Positions 7,340-13,938 of a stretch of 15,067 bases of DNA are shown here, in pieces. The DNA lies in NCBI GenBank assembly GCA_020853155.1, contig JADYZL010000151.1, positions 1 to 15,067 on the forward strand. The letters run 5' to 3'. The first letter of the stretch is position 1; every line of letters begins with the position of its first letter. Below the pieces are notes generated by a model that ran no database searches, was not told the DNA's origin, and saw nothing but the letters and a program-made list of their open reading frames with translations. A program made the position numbers and the translations under genes. Source of the DNA: Bryobacterales bacterium. GTDB lineage: Bacteria > Acidobacteriota > Terriglobia > Bryobacterales > Bryobacteraceae.

Positions 7340-9049
7340 TCAGTACCCCGCCGCTCCACCGTGCGGGATCGAATTTGACCCGCCTTCTAACCATTCTCCA
7401 TTCACCACGATAAGCTGCAGCCGCCCCACCGTATCGATCCTAACGACATCGTGCCCCATCCGTTTGAGCAACGCGACGGTATCCGGCGAGACACCGGATT
7501 CCACGCTCAACCGATCAGGCATCCATTGGTGATGGATGCGTGGGGCGTCCACAGCCTGCTGGGCGTTCATTCCGAAGTCAATCACGTTCAATAGCGCCTG
7601 AAGCACGGCGTTGATGATGCGTCCGCCTCCAGGAGCGCCTGCCACCATTGATAGCTTTCCGTCCTTGACCACGATGGTGGGTGTCATCGACGACAAAGGC
7701 CGCTTGCCCGGTTCGACCTTGTTGGCCTCGCCTTGTACAAGGCCGAACATATTCGCCTGGCCCGGCCTCGTGGCGAAGTCGTCCATCTCGTTGTTGAGCA
7801 GAAAGCCCGCGCCCGGCACGGTCACGCCGGAGCCATAGCTTCCGTTCAGCGTATACGTGACGGCGACCGCGTTGCCATCGCGATCCACCACGGAGAAATG
7901 GGTGGTTTCCATGCTCTCGTATCCCGGCGCGATCCCAGGGCGAATCTCCTCGCTCCGCGATGCCTTGTCTCGATCGATCGTTGATCGTCTCGCCGCAAGA
8001 TAGCCCTTGTCGAGCAGCCTGCCGAGCGGCACGCGATAGAAATCGGGGTCGGCCAGAAACTCGCTGCGATCCGCGTAGGAACGCCGCATCACTTCGGCCA
8101 AATAGTGCCAAGTACTGGCGGCGTTGAAGCCGCCTTTCTCATAACCGCTGCCCTCCAGCATTCCCAGCATCTCGAGAATGCCAACACCCCCGGAACTGGG
8201 CGGCGGCGCGGTGATTACCGTGTAGCCCTTGTACTCCGCGCGCAGCGGTTGGCGCTCCACCGCACGGTATCGCTTCAGGTCGTTGAGCGTGATTTCGCCG
8301 CCGTTCCGCTTCATCCCGGCTGCGAGCAAGCGCGCGGTTTCCCCCTCGTAGAAATCCCGCGCCCCCTGCTCGGCGATCCGTTCAAGCACCGCCGCCAACT
8401 CAGGCTGGCGTAGCGTCTCCCCCGCATCGTAATACTGTCCATCCCGCAGGAAGATACGCTTCGATTCCGGGAAACGCCCTAACAACGCGGTGGAGGATTT
8501 AAGGCTCTCGGCGAGCGTGTAATCCACTCGAAAGCCGCCCTTCGCCAGCTTCACCGCAGGCGCCAGGAGATCTTTCCACGGCTTTCGTCCGTACTTGCTG
8601 GATGCCAGCTCCAGGCCGCGCACCGTGCCGGGCACCCCGCTGGCGCGCCAGCCCACCAGGCTCTCGTTCAACTCGATCTGCATCTGGCGGCCCTGATAAT
8701 CGGACTGGATCGCTCCGGAATTTGCCTTCGCAAGATACATATCCCTGTGGGCGGAGGACGGCGCCATCTCCCGGAAGTCGAGAAACGTATCCCTGCCGTC
8801 CGCATGGCGGATCAGCATGAACCCGCCCCCGCCCAGATTGCCTGCCGCCGGGTGTGTCACGGCCAGAGCGAAGCCCACGGCAACGGCCGCATCCACCGCA
8901 TTGCCGCCATTCTTGAGCACCTCCACACCCACTTTGCTCGCGATCACATCAGTCGAAACCACCATGCCGCGGCGCGCGCGAACGGGTTCCGTGCTCCATG
9001 CGAACGGAAGCAGCAACAGGATGAGAAGTGCGGATGGAAAGATGCGCAT
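7340..9049 (-). CDS. ggt: gamma-glutamyltransferase / glutathione hydrolase proenzyme
   Basis: This 569-aa Ntn-hydrolase cleaves the gamma-glutamyl bond of glutathione and related amides, or transfers the glutamyl group to water or amino acids, in the periplasm. A Sec signal peptide is visible (MRIFPSALLILLLLPFAWST). Family residues are present: DFREMAP with Arg93, and the autoprocessing site TTHFSVVD, where Thr382 would become the N-terminal nucleophile of the small subunit. VTYTLN (Thr400, Asn402), LLNNEMDDF with its acidic pair, and the glycine-rich PGGGRIINA also match. The ATG at 9049 is preceded by AGGATGG at good spacing. A GTG at 9067 would add six residues and overlap the rlmB stop as GTGA; both starts are plausible, but the signal peptide fits the ATG better. 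Start-to-stop spacing suggests an operon with rlmB, the PHP-like gene and the amidohydrolase. Confidence 0.96.
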   Translation of the reverse strand: MRIFPSALLILLLLPFAWSTEPVRARRGMVVSTDVIASKVGVEVLKNGGNAVDAAVAVGFALAVTHPAAGNLGGGGFMLIRHADGRDTFLDFREMAPSSAHRDMYLAKANSGAIQSDYQGRQMQIELNESLVGWRASGVPGTVRGLELASSKYGRKPWKDLLAPAVKLAKGGFRVDYTLAESLKSSTALLGRFPESKRIFLRDGQYYDAGETLRQPELAAVLERIAEQGARDFYEGETARLLAAGMKRNGGEITLNDLKRYRAVERQPLRAEYKGYTVITAPPPSSGGVGILEMLGMLEGSGYEKGGFNAASTWHYLAEVMRRSYADRSEFLADPDFYRVPLGRLLDKGYLAARRSTIDRDKASRSEEIRPGIAPGYESMETTHFSVVDRDGNAVAVTYTLNGSYGSGVTVPGAGFLLNNEMDDFATRPGQANMFGLVQGEANKVEPGKRPLSSMTPTIVVKDGKLSMVAGAPGGGRIINAVLQALLNVIDFGMNAQQAVDAPRIHHQWMPDRLSVESGVSPDTVALLKRMGHDVVRIDTVGRLQLIVVNGEWLEGGSNSIPHGGAAGY

Positions 9050-9063
9050 GCGGGGCCATCCTA

Positions 9064-9822
9064 TCACGCGGGTGGCGCGGCCTCGGTCCCCCGTGGGATG
9101 CCTGCTCTCGCCGCCTCCATCTGTTTGCGCCGCCAGTCAAACAGGACGATGCCCGCGGCAACGGAAACATTCAGAGAAGCCACGGCGCCCGCCATCGGAA
9201 TGCCGATAAGCAGATCGCAACGCTCGGAAACCAGGCGATGCAGTCCATGTCCCTCGGCGCCCAGTACAATCGCGTTCCGCCGCCCCCACTCCACCTGATG
9301 ATAGGGAGTCTCGCCGCGTTCGTCGAGACCGTAGATCCAGTAGCCTTCCGATTTGAGTGATTCCATGGCCTGGGCCAGATTCTTGACTCTCGAGATCGGC
9401 AAGTACTCCAGTGCTCCGGCCGCCGCCTTCTGCACGACGTCGGTCACACCCACCGCCCTGCGCTCAGGGATGACTACCGCGCCCGCGCCCGCCGCGTGGG
9501 CGCTTCGGGCGATCGCACCCAGGTTGTGGGGGTCTTCAATCCCATCGAGCAGCACGAGCATCTCCGCCCCCGCTACGGTATCCAAGCCGGCGTAGCCCTG
9601 CGCCGCCCCATACGCCACTACGCCCTGGTGAACGCTGTTCTTCGTCATGCGATCGAGTGCTTCCCGGGGTTCAAAACGCACCGGCACGCCGGCCTGCCGC
9701 GCGGCATCCACAATGGCCTGGATGCGCGCGCCACCCGCGCCCTTCGCGATCAGAATGCGATCAAGAGACGCACCCGCGCGCAATGCCTCCATCACCGGAT
9801 TGATCCCGGAACGCAAGTTCAT
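9064..9822 (-). CDS. rlmB: 23S rRNA 2'-O-ribose methyltransferase, RlmB/TrmH (SpoU) family
   Basis: This 252-aa SPOUT enzyme transfers a methyl group from S-adenosylmethionine to a ribose 2'-OH. RlmB acts on the 23S rRNA peptidyl-transferase region (G2251 in E. coli). The N-terminal SpoU substrate-binding domain covers about residues 3-75 (NLRSGINPVMEAL onward). The three SPOUT motifs are clear: motif 1 LDGIEDPHNLGAIARSA at 92-108 with Asn100 and Arg106; motif 2 IVLGAEGHGL at 185-194; motif 3 IPMAGAVASLNVSVA at 208-222, forming the knot. The ATG at 9822 gives the normal family N-terminus. A GTG at 9846 would add eight residues, with no better ribosome-binding site. It is the first gene of the minus-strand run and is transcribed divergently from the MerR gene. 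Confidence 0.93.
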   Translation of the reverse strand: MNLRSGINPVMEALRAGASLDRILIAKGAGGARIQAIVDAARQAGVPVRFEPREALDRMTKNSVHQGVVAYGAAQGYAGLDTVAGAEMLVLLDGIEDPHNLGAIARSAHAAGAGAVVIPERRAVGVTDVVQKAAAGALEYLPISRVKNLAQAMESLKSEGYWIYGLDERGETPYHQVEWGRRNAIVLGAEGHGLHRLVSERCDLLIGIPMAGAVASLNVSVAAGIVLFDWRRKQMEAARAGIPRGTEAAPPA

Positions 9823-9917
9823 CGATTTCTCTGGCAAGGACCCCACGGCTTGGTAACACTCCGCGCGACTGCCACAAGTTCACGTACCTGGCCCGCGCTC
9901 GAACCTCCATTTTGCAT

Positions 9918-9923
9918 TAGAAT
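9918..9923 (+). promoter_or_regulatory. candidate -10 element of the MerR gene
   Basis: TAGAAT matches the sigma-70 -10 consensus at five of six positions. It ends 7 bp before the ATG at 9931, which would put the transcription start at or next to that codon. No convincing -35 hexamer is seen at 16-18 bp upstream. The match alone is weak; it gains some weight because neither ATG of this gene has a Shine-Dalgarno. Confidence 0.3.
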
Positions 9924-9930
9924 GCCTCTT

Positions 9931-10437
9931 ATGGGTGAACATGGCGGACTCTCACGCAAGGGTGCCTCTCCCAAATCCGCTTCCGCAGTCTCCACGTCCG
10001 CCGGGATTCCCGACAAACTCGTGTTCCGCATTGGTGAAGTGAGCCGGATTGTGGGCGTTGAGCCCTACGTGCTTCGCTATTGGGAGACCGAGTTTTCTCA
10101 GCTCGCTCCGAAGAAATCGGGCACGGGTCACCGGATGTACCGGCGCCGCGAAGTCGAGCAGCTACTGCTCATCCGGCAATTGCTCTATGATCGCCAATAC
10201 ACGATTAAAGGCGCCCGGCAATACCTGAAAGAGCTCGGTCAGCGCCGGCCGCATGCGGTGGAAGATTCCTCCGCGGAGTCGATGCATGTTATCTCCATGC
10301 CGGACCCGGCCGAATCCGCAAGCAGCGCGGCCATGGATACAGATTCTTCCGGCAACGAGACCCCAGCTTCCCCGGAAGCCGTTACCATTGATGGGTTGCG
10401 CCAAGAGCTCCGCAGTATTCTGACGCTCCTCGAATAG
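9931..10437 (+). CDS. MerR-family transcriptional regulator
   Basis: This 168-aa DNA-binding protein carries a MerR-type winged helix-turn-helix at about residues 31-102. Visible are FRIGEVSRIVGVEPYVLRYW (recognition region), the wing with GTGHRMYRR, and the two-helix extension REVEQLLLIRQLLYDRQYTI followed by KGARQYL. The first 30 residues and the segment from about 105 to 150 are Ser/Ala/Pro-rich and probably disordered. A short C-terminal helix (IDGLRQELRSILTLLE) could mediate dimerisation. No Cys metal-binding pattern or drug-binding domain follows, so it is the small type widespread in Acidobacteriota and Proteobacteria with unknown signal. Two ATGs (9922 and 9931) are in frame and neither has a Shine-Dalgarno; 9931 is preferred because of the TAGAAT element just before it. 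Regulated genes cannot be deduced. Confidence 0.88.
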   Translation: MGEHGGLSRKGASPKSASAVSTSAGIPDKLVFRIGEVSRIVGVEPYVLRYWETEFSQLAPKKSGTGHRMYRRREVEQLLLIRQLLYDRQYTIKGARQYLKELGQRRPHAVEDSSAESMHVISMPDPAESASSAAMDTDSSGNETPASPEAVTIDGLRQELRSILTLLE

Positions 10438-10452
10438 CGGAAGGGCTCCGCT
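10436..10452. terminator. small inverted repeat after the MerR gene (possible weak bidirectional terminator)
   Basis: AGCGGA, a 5-nt spacer and TCCGCT form a perfect 6-bp stem that overlaps the MerR stop codon. It lies between this gene and the convergent unknown gene. There is no T-tract on either side, so intrinsic termination is uncertain. Confidence 0.25.
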
Positions 10453-10458
10453 GCCTCC

Positions 10459-10589
10459 TCAGGCTACGGATGGCGGCTGTTCAAATTTCGCCGTTTCGTC
10501 CGCCGGCGTCAATTTCCCGTCCACCCGGCGTAGCTCCTTCTTCAAGCCCCAATCGAGGGAGCGCCGCTCCCAAATCGGCGCCCTCCCCC
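10459..10589 (-). other. alternate-frame coding-like 3' segment of the unknown gene
   Basis: On the minus strand, after a run of five G (plus-strand C run at 10585-10589), the frame shifted by one base from the main frame stays open to a TGA at 10459-10461. It encodes a plausible tail with SLDWGLKKELRRVDGKLTPA. By hand count, 30 of 40 codons here end in G or C, against 16 of 33 in the annotated frame, whose tail is very glycine-rich. This suggests that the true C-terminus lies in this frame, reached by a one-base indel in the G run or by a sequencing error. Confidence 0.4.
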
Positions 10590-11065
10590 GGCGCGCGTCC
10601 TGCCAGATGCCGGGCAATGTCCAGATAGCTACGGGATGTTTCAATACGTTGATAGATATGCATCAACATGGCGTGCAGATCCAGCCGCATCTGTACGGCG
10701 ATGGCTCGCAGCAACTCCAGCCTCTCCAGTTCCGCATCGTCTGCGGCATCCATTCCCTTCGCGTTCCCAATGCCCAGGTCCATCCGCGCAATCCTCGACA
10801 AGACCCCGAGTAGAGCGGCAGACGAACCGCTATCCACCGCATCCAGCAACTCAGCGGCAAGCATGCCGGCGGCCCCCTGCGCCCGCGTGCAACCGGCGGA
10901 GCTCATCTCGATAGGGGGCGGTGACCCCGATTCGGTTGCCGGCTCGGGAGCCTCGAACCCGGTCGTCTGTGCGGGGTGGTTCTCCATCATCGCGATTGCA
11001 CCTTGCAATTCGCGCTCCAATTCCGCATTCTTCGACGCGCGCCGCTCGCCGGCCCCACTAGCCAT
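10481..11065 (-). CDS. unrecognised protein divergent from the flagellar stator operon
   Basis: I do not recognise this 194-aa product. The N-terminal 30 residues are charged and helical (ERRASKNAELERELQGAIAM). A Pro/Ser/Glu-rich linker covers about 31-55. A mostly helical core from about 60 to 155 includes AAELLDAVDSGSSAALLGVL and ELERLELLRAIAVQMRLDL. The last ~35 residues are glycine-rich and look like out-of-frame sequence. There is no signal peptide or membrane segment, so it should be cytoplasmic. The ATG at 11065 is fixed by a strong GAGGAG six bases upstream; a longer open frame would run over flbD. Codons in the first ~155 residues are mostly G/C-ending, as in neighbouring genes. Being head-to-head with flbD, a link to flagella is possible but unproven. 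The correct 3' end may be 10459 rather than 10481 because of a possible frameshift. Confidence 0.6.
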   Translation of the reverse strand: MASGAGERRASKNAELERELQGAIAMMENHPAQTTGFEAPEPATESGSPPPIEMSSAGCTRAQGAAGMLAAELLDAVDSGSSAALLGVLSRIARMDLGIGNAKGMDAADDAELERLELLRAIAVQMRLDLHAMLMHIYQRIETSRSYLDIARHLAGRAPGEGADLGAALPRLGLEEGATPGGREIDAGGRNGEI

Positions 11066-11071
11066 CGCAAG

Positions 11072-11077
11072 CTCCTC
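11072..11077 (-). promoter_or_regulatory. Shine-Dalgarno fixing the start of the unknown gene
   Basis: GAGGAG on the minus strand, six bases before the ATG at 11065. It is one of the best ribosome-binding sites in the window and supports translation of an otherwise unrecognised gene. Confidence 0.65.
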
Positions 11078-11125
11078 ATACCTCAGGCACGGCGAACGAT
11101 ATGTAGGAATGCGGGAGAGGATTGC

Positions 11126-11380
11126 ATGATTCGAGTGACCCGGCTCAACCACGAGCCCATCTACGTCAATGCCGAGTTGATCGAGTACGTCGAGACGACG
11201 CCGGATACGGTGATCTCTCTCACCAATGGGGAAAAGTTCATGGTTCTGGAATCGCCGGACCAAATCGTCGCCATGGTGATCGATTATGGCCGACAGGTGC
11301 ACCAGAGTCCGGATCGCCGGTTGAACCTATCGCTGGTCTCTCCGATCGACGAAACGCTGCGGCAAGAGGAACCTGCCTAG
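11126..11380 (+). CDS. flbD: FlbD-family flagellar protein
   Basis: This 84-aa cytoplasmic protein matches the small FlbD family (PF06289), which is found in flagellar operons next to motA/motB. Its starting sequence MIRVTRLNHEPIYVNAELIE and the following NGEKFMVLES and IVAMVIDYGRQV are characteristic. It is not the sigma-54-dependent activator of Caulobacter that shares the name. Its molecular role is poorly defined. The ATG at 11126 has GGGAGAGG five bases upstream and gives the exact family N-terminus; the upstream extension of the frame is noise. It lies 59 bp before motA and is the first gene of the three-gene stator operon. Confidence 0.92.
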   Translation: MIRVTRLNHEPIYVNAELIEYVETTPDTVISLTNGEKFMVLESPDQIVAMVIDYGRQVHQSPDRRLNLSLVSPIDETLRQEEPA

Positions 11381-11407
11381 GCGGGTGAACCCATTGGATC
11401 GAGTGAT

Positions 11408-11422
11408 TCCCGCCGGCCGGGA
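11408..11422. repeat. short GC-rich inverted repeat upstream of motA
   Basis: TCCCG, a CCGGC spacer and CGGGA form a 5-bp perfect stem ending 11 bp before the GAAGGG ribosome-binding region of motA. It could fold in the flbD-motA mRNA and affect motA translation. At this GC content such a short stem can also be chance. Confidence 0.25.
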
Positions 11423-11439
11423 TAGATCAAGAAGGGAAG

Positions 11440-12279
11440 TTGACGTCCGTGCCCGAGAGCAAGTCCAGGAAGTTCCGCTTCGATTACGCAACCCCTCTGG
11501 GCATCGTGCTGGGCCTTGTCGGCATTGTCGGCGGCCTGATCGCGGAACGTGGGGAACTCGCGGATATCGGACAAGCCACGGCGGCGCTGATTGTGCTCGG
11601 TGGCACGGTGGGCGCGGTGCTCGTCACCACGCCCATGAACGTGTTCGTGGCCGCCGCGAAGCGGTTCGTGGATCTCATCGTCGTGCGGTCTCCATCCACT
11701 CCGGCCACGATTGAGCATCTTGTCGAGTTCGCGGCGAAGGCCCGCAAACAGGGGATTGTCTCCCTCGAATCGGATGCGGACCGGGTGGAGGACCCCTTCT
11801 TTCGCAAAGCGATGAACCTGGCCGTCGATGGCACGCCCCTCCAGGATTTGCGGCGCCAGATGGAACTCGAGATCACCATTCAGGAGCGCCGCGCCGAATC
11901 GGCTGCGCGCGTTTACGAAACCGCAGGTGGCTACTCTCCCACGATCGGCATTATTGGCGCGGTCATGGGCCTGATCCAGGTAATGAAGCAACTGGACAAT
12001 CTGGAGGAAGTGGGCCACGGCATCGCGGTTGCCTTCGTGGCGACCATTTACGGCGTGGGCCTCGCCAACCTGTTGCTGCTGCCCGCGGCCAGTAAGATCA
12101 AGGCGCGGGCCGAAGAACTCGCCCAGCATCAGGAGCTCGTGCTCGATGGTGTCGCGAGCATCGTCGAAGGACTCAATCCAAAACTGATCCGTCTCAAGCT
12201 GGAGGCGTATCTCGACGATTCTTCGCGCAGCCGCTCTTCCTCGTCCCCTTCCAACCGTTCGCGGGGAAAGGCCGCATAG
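11440..12279 (+). CDS. motA: flagellar motor stator protein MotA
   Basis: This 279-aa inner-membrane protein forms, with MotB, the ion-driven stator that turns the flagellar rotor. Four membrane segments are visible: about residues 18-35, 44-64, 165-182 and 193-216. Between segments 2 and 3 lies the cytoplasmic loop with KARKQGIVSLE, the charged region that contacts FliG. The two conserved prolines of the ion path are present, Pro167 in GGYSPTIGIIG and Pro215 in LLLLPAASKIK. The C-terminus is Ser/Arg-rich (about 255-275). The TTG at 11440 follows GAAGGGAAG almost directly. A GTG at 11449, three codons later, is an alternative start with looser spacing to the same GAAGGG. motB begins 12 bp downstream. 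Confidence 0.95.
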   Translation: MTSVPESKSRKFRFDYATPLGIVLGLVGIVGGLIAERGELADIGQATAALIVLGGTVGAVLVTTPMNVFVAAAKRFVDLIVVRSPSTPATIEHLVEFAAKARKQGIVSLESDADRVEDPFFRKAMNLAVDGTPLQDLRRQMELEITIQERRAESAARVYETAGGYSPTIGIIGAVMGLIQVMKQLDNLEEVGHGIAVAFVATIYGVGLANLLLLPAASKIKARAEELAQHQELVLDGVASIVEGLNPKLIRLKLEAYLDDSSRSRSSSSPSNRSRGKAA

Positions 12280-12291
12280 CCGGGGTGCGCC

Positions 12292-13137
12292 ATGGCCCGT
12301 GAAAAGAAACATCCGCCACATCAGAATCACGAACGATGGATGGTGAGCTACGCCGATTTCGTGACCCTCCTCTTCGCCTTCTTCGTGGTCATGTACGCCA
12401 CCGCCCGGATTGACGAGTCCGCGCCGCAGCGGGTCTCCGAATCGGTGCGGGAGGCGCTGAAGGAAGATTCCTTTCGCGCCTTGGTCTCCGCTCTCATGGA
12501 AGAGAACACCCGGAATCCGGGTACCTATTCCGCCAATCCCGCGAACCACAAAAAGTCCACGGCGAGTAAAGCGGACGCCGTCTTGCTGGAGCAATTTCTG
12601 CCTTCGATGAACTTCCTTTCCAGGGAACTGGCCGATGAAATCAAGAAAGAACAAGTGCAGATTCGTCTCACCCGCCGCGGCCTCGTGATCTCCCTCCGGC
12701 AGGCGGCGTTCTTCCCTTCCGGGCAGGATGTCATCGCCCCGGAAACCTACGGCGCCATCGGCAAGGTCGCGGAGACGATCGCCAAGCTGCCCAATCACGT
12801 GCGGCTCGAAGGGCATACGGATTCCATGCCGATCCACAACGGGCGTTTTCGCAGCAACTGGCATCTTTCCACTGCCCGCGCTATCTCGATGCTTGACCTG
12901 CTTACCGGGGAATTCCGCGTGCCCGGCGCAAAGTTCACAGTGGCTGGGTATTCCGATACTATCCCCGTGGATTCGAATGAAACCGACGAGGGCCGGCGTA
13001 GAAACCGGCGCGTGGATATCGTGGTGCTGAATCTATATGGGCTGAACGACGAACCCGTCGGGGGGAACCGGGCGCAGGACGAACTGATTCACCGCCTCGC
13101 CGAGGAAAAACAAAAAGCCAGCGGAACGGCCAATTAG
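12292..13137 (+). CDS. motB: flagellar motor stator protein MotB
   Basis: This 281-aa protein has a short N-terminal cytoplasmic part, one membrane segment and a periplasmic OmpA-like domain that anchors the stator to peptidoglycan. The ion-binding Asp is Asp22 in SYADFVTLLFAFFVVMYA. A charged stretch at about 39-60 occupies the plug position. The OmpA/MotB domain runs from about 130 to 247, with EGHTDSMPI, NWHLSTARA and RRRNRRVDIVV. The ADFVTLLFAFF pattern looks more like proton-driven MotB than sodium-driven PomB, but this is a weak inference. Start ATG at 12292, with GGGGTG just upstream, 12 bp after motA. The stop TAG overlaps the stop codon of the convergent rnc. No fliL follows. Confidence 0.96.
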   Translation: MAREKKHPPHQNHERWMVSYADFVTLLFAFFVVMYATARIDESAPQRVSESVREALKEDSFRALVSALMEENTRNPGTYSANPANHKKSTASKADAVLLEQFLPSMNFLSRELADEIKKEQVQIRLTRRGLVISLRQAAFFPSGQDVIAPETYGAIGKVAETIAKLPNHVRLEGHTDSMPIHNGRFRSNWHLSTARAISMLDLLTGEFRVPGAKFTVAGYSDTIPVDSNETDEGRRRNRRVDIVVLNLYGLNDEPVGGNRAQDELIHRLAEEKQKASGTAN

Positions 13138-13865
13138 CTCTGGCTCTTGCCCGAATGGGGAAGCGCTTCGATGCGGTCCAGCAAACGTGCCGCCGCGGAT
13201 TGGCTGGCCGCCTTGATGCTGTGCCCTTCCGCCGCCTCGCTCAGATCGGTCTGGATTCGCGCCTCCACGACGAAAAGCTTCGCATGGTCTGGTCCATGTT
13301 TGGCGAGCACCGTATACGTGGGCTGATGCAGTCCGATAATCTTTGCGCGCTCTTGCAACTCGCTCTTGAAGTTGCGCGCTTCTTCGATCTGCCCTACCGT
13401 CTTATCAAACTCCGCCACCAGGAAATCTTCGACGAAGGTCTTGGCCGGCGAGATGCCGCCATCCAGATAGATCGCGGCGAGCAACGCTTCCATGGCGTTG
13501 CCCAGCAGCTTTTGCTTTACGCGGCCACCCGTAAGCTCCTCGCCCTTCCCAAGCAACAAATAGTCGCCCAGCTTGATCTCGCGCGCCACCATCGTGAGGT
13601 GGCTCTTGCTGACGAGGTGGTTTTTCAACTTGGAGAGTTGCCCTTCCCGCGCATCGGGATAGCGGGTCAACAGAATCTCGCTTGCGGTAAAGGAGAGGAT
13701 GGCGTCTCCGAAAAATTCGAAGCGCTCATTGTGAGGGTGTGTGTCGTTGGGATCCGGGATCAGGGAGGACGCAAACGACTTATGCGTCAGCGCCCTCCGC
13801 AATAGACTTCGATCTCGAAATTGGTAGCGGATTGTCCGCTCCAGTTGCTGCCAGTCCGGTTCCAT
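13134..13865 (-). CDS. rnc: ribonuclease III
   Basis: This 243-aa endoribonuclease cleaves double-stranded RNA in rRNA precursors and mRNAs. The catalytic domain (about 1-150) contains the signature region HNERFEFFGDAILSF, with Glu47, Glu50 and Asp54 in the positions of E. coli Glu38, Glu41 and Asp45. The second metal-site motif reads LLGNAMEALLAAIYLDGG, so Glu126 (E. coli Glu117) is kept while E. coli Asp114 is replaced by Asn123. The dsRNA-binding domain covers about 167-233 (FKSELQERAK, GPDHAKLFVVEA, KAASQSAAARLL). The start ATG at 13865 has GGAG four bases upstream and gives the usual length; a longer open frame to 14084 overlaps the TPR gene and is not supported. It lies 73 bp after the TPR gene. 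Confidence 0.95.
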   Translation of the reverse strand: MEPDWQQLERTIRYQFRDRSLLRRALTHKSFASSLIPDPNDTHPHNERFEFFGDAILSFTASEILLTRYPDAREGQLSKLKNHLVSKSHLTMVAREIKLGDYLLLGKGEELTGGRVKQKLLGNAMEALLAAIYLDGGISPAKTFVEDFLVAEFDKTVGQIEEARNFKSELQERAKIIGLHQPTYTVLAKHGPDHAKLFVVEARIQTDLSEAAEGHSIKAASQSAAARLLDRIEALPHSGKSQS

Positions 13866-13938
13866 CCCGCTCCAGATTGCCTGGTCTTCCGGCCTTGATT
13901 GAGTTGTCGCCACGCCGCGAACGCGAAAAAGCTCGAGG

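Noticed and set aside
9496..9930. N-terminal extension of the MerR open reading frame
   Set aside because: It is antisense to rlmB and resembles no MerR protein; the ATG at 9931 or 9922 fits the family.
11080..11102. Possible sigma-54 promoter (GGCAC-like) before flbD
   Set aside because: The GC element at the required spacing is missing, and no good sigma-28 match was found either.
10668..11129. 153-codon plus-strand frame opposite the unknown gene
   Set aside because: Ser/Ala/Arg-rich shadow without a clear ribosome-binding site; the minus strand has a strong Shine-Dalgarno and better codon usage.
11377..12864. 495-codon open frame on the minus strand opposite motA/motB
   Set aside because: It has no recognisable motifs, is rich in His/Arg/Gly as expected for the complement of GC-rich coding sequence, and lies wholly over two confidently identified genes.
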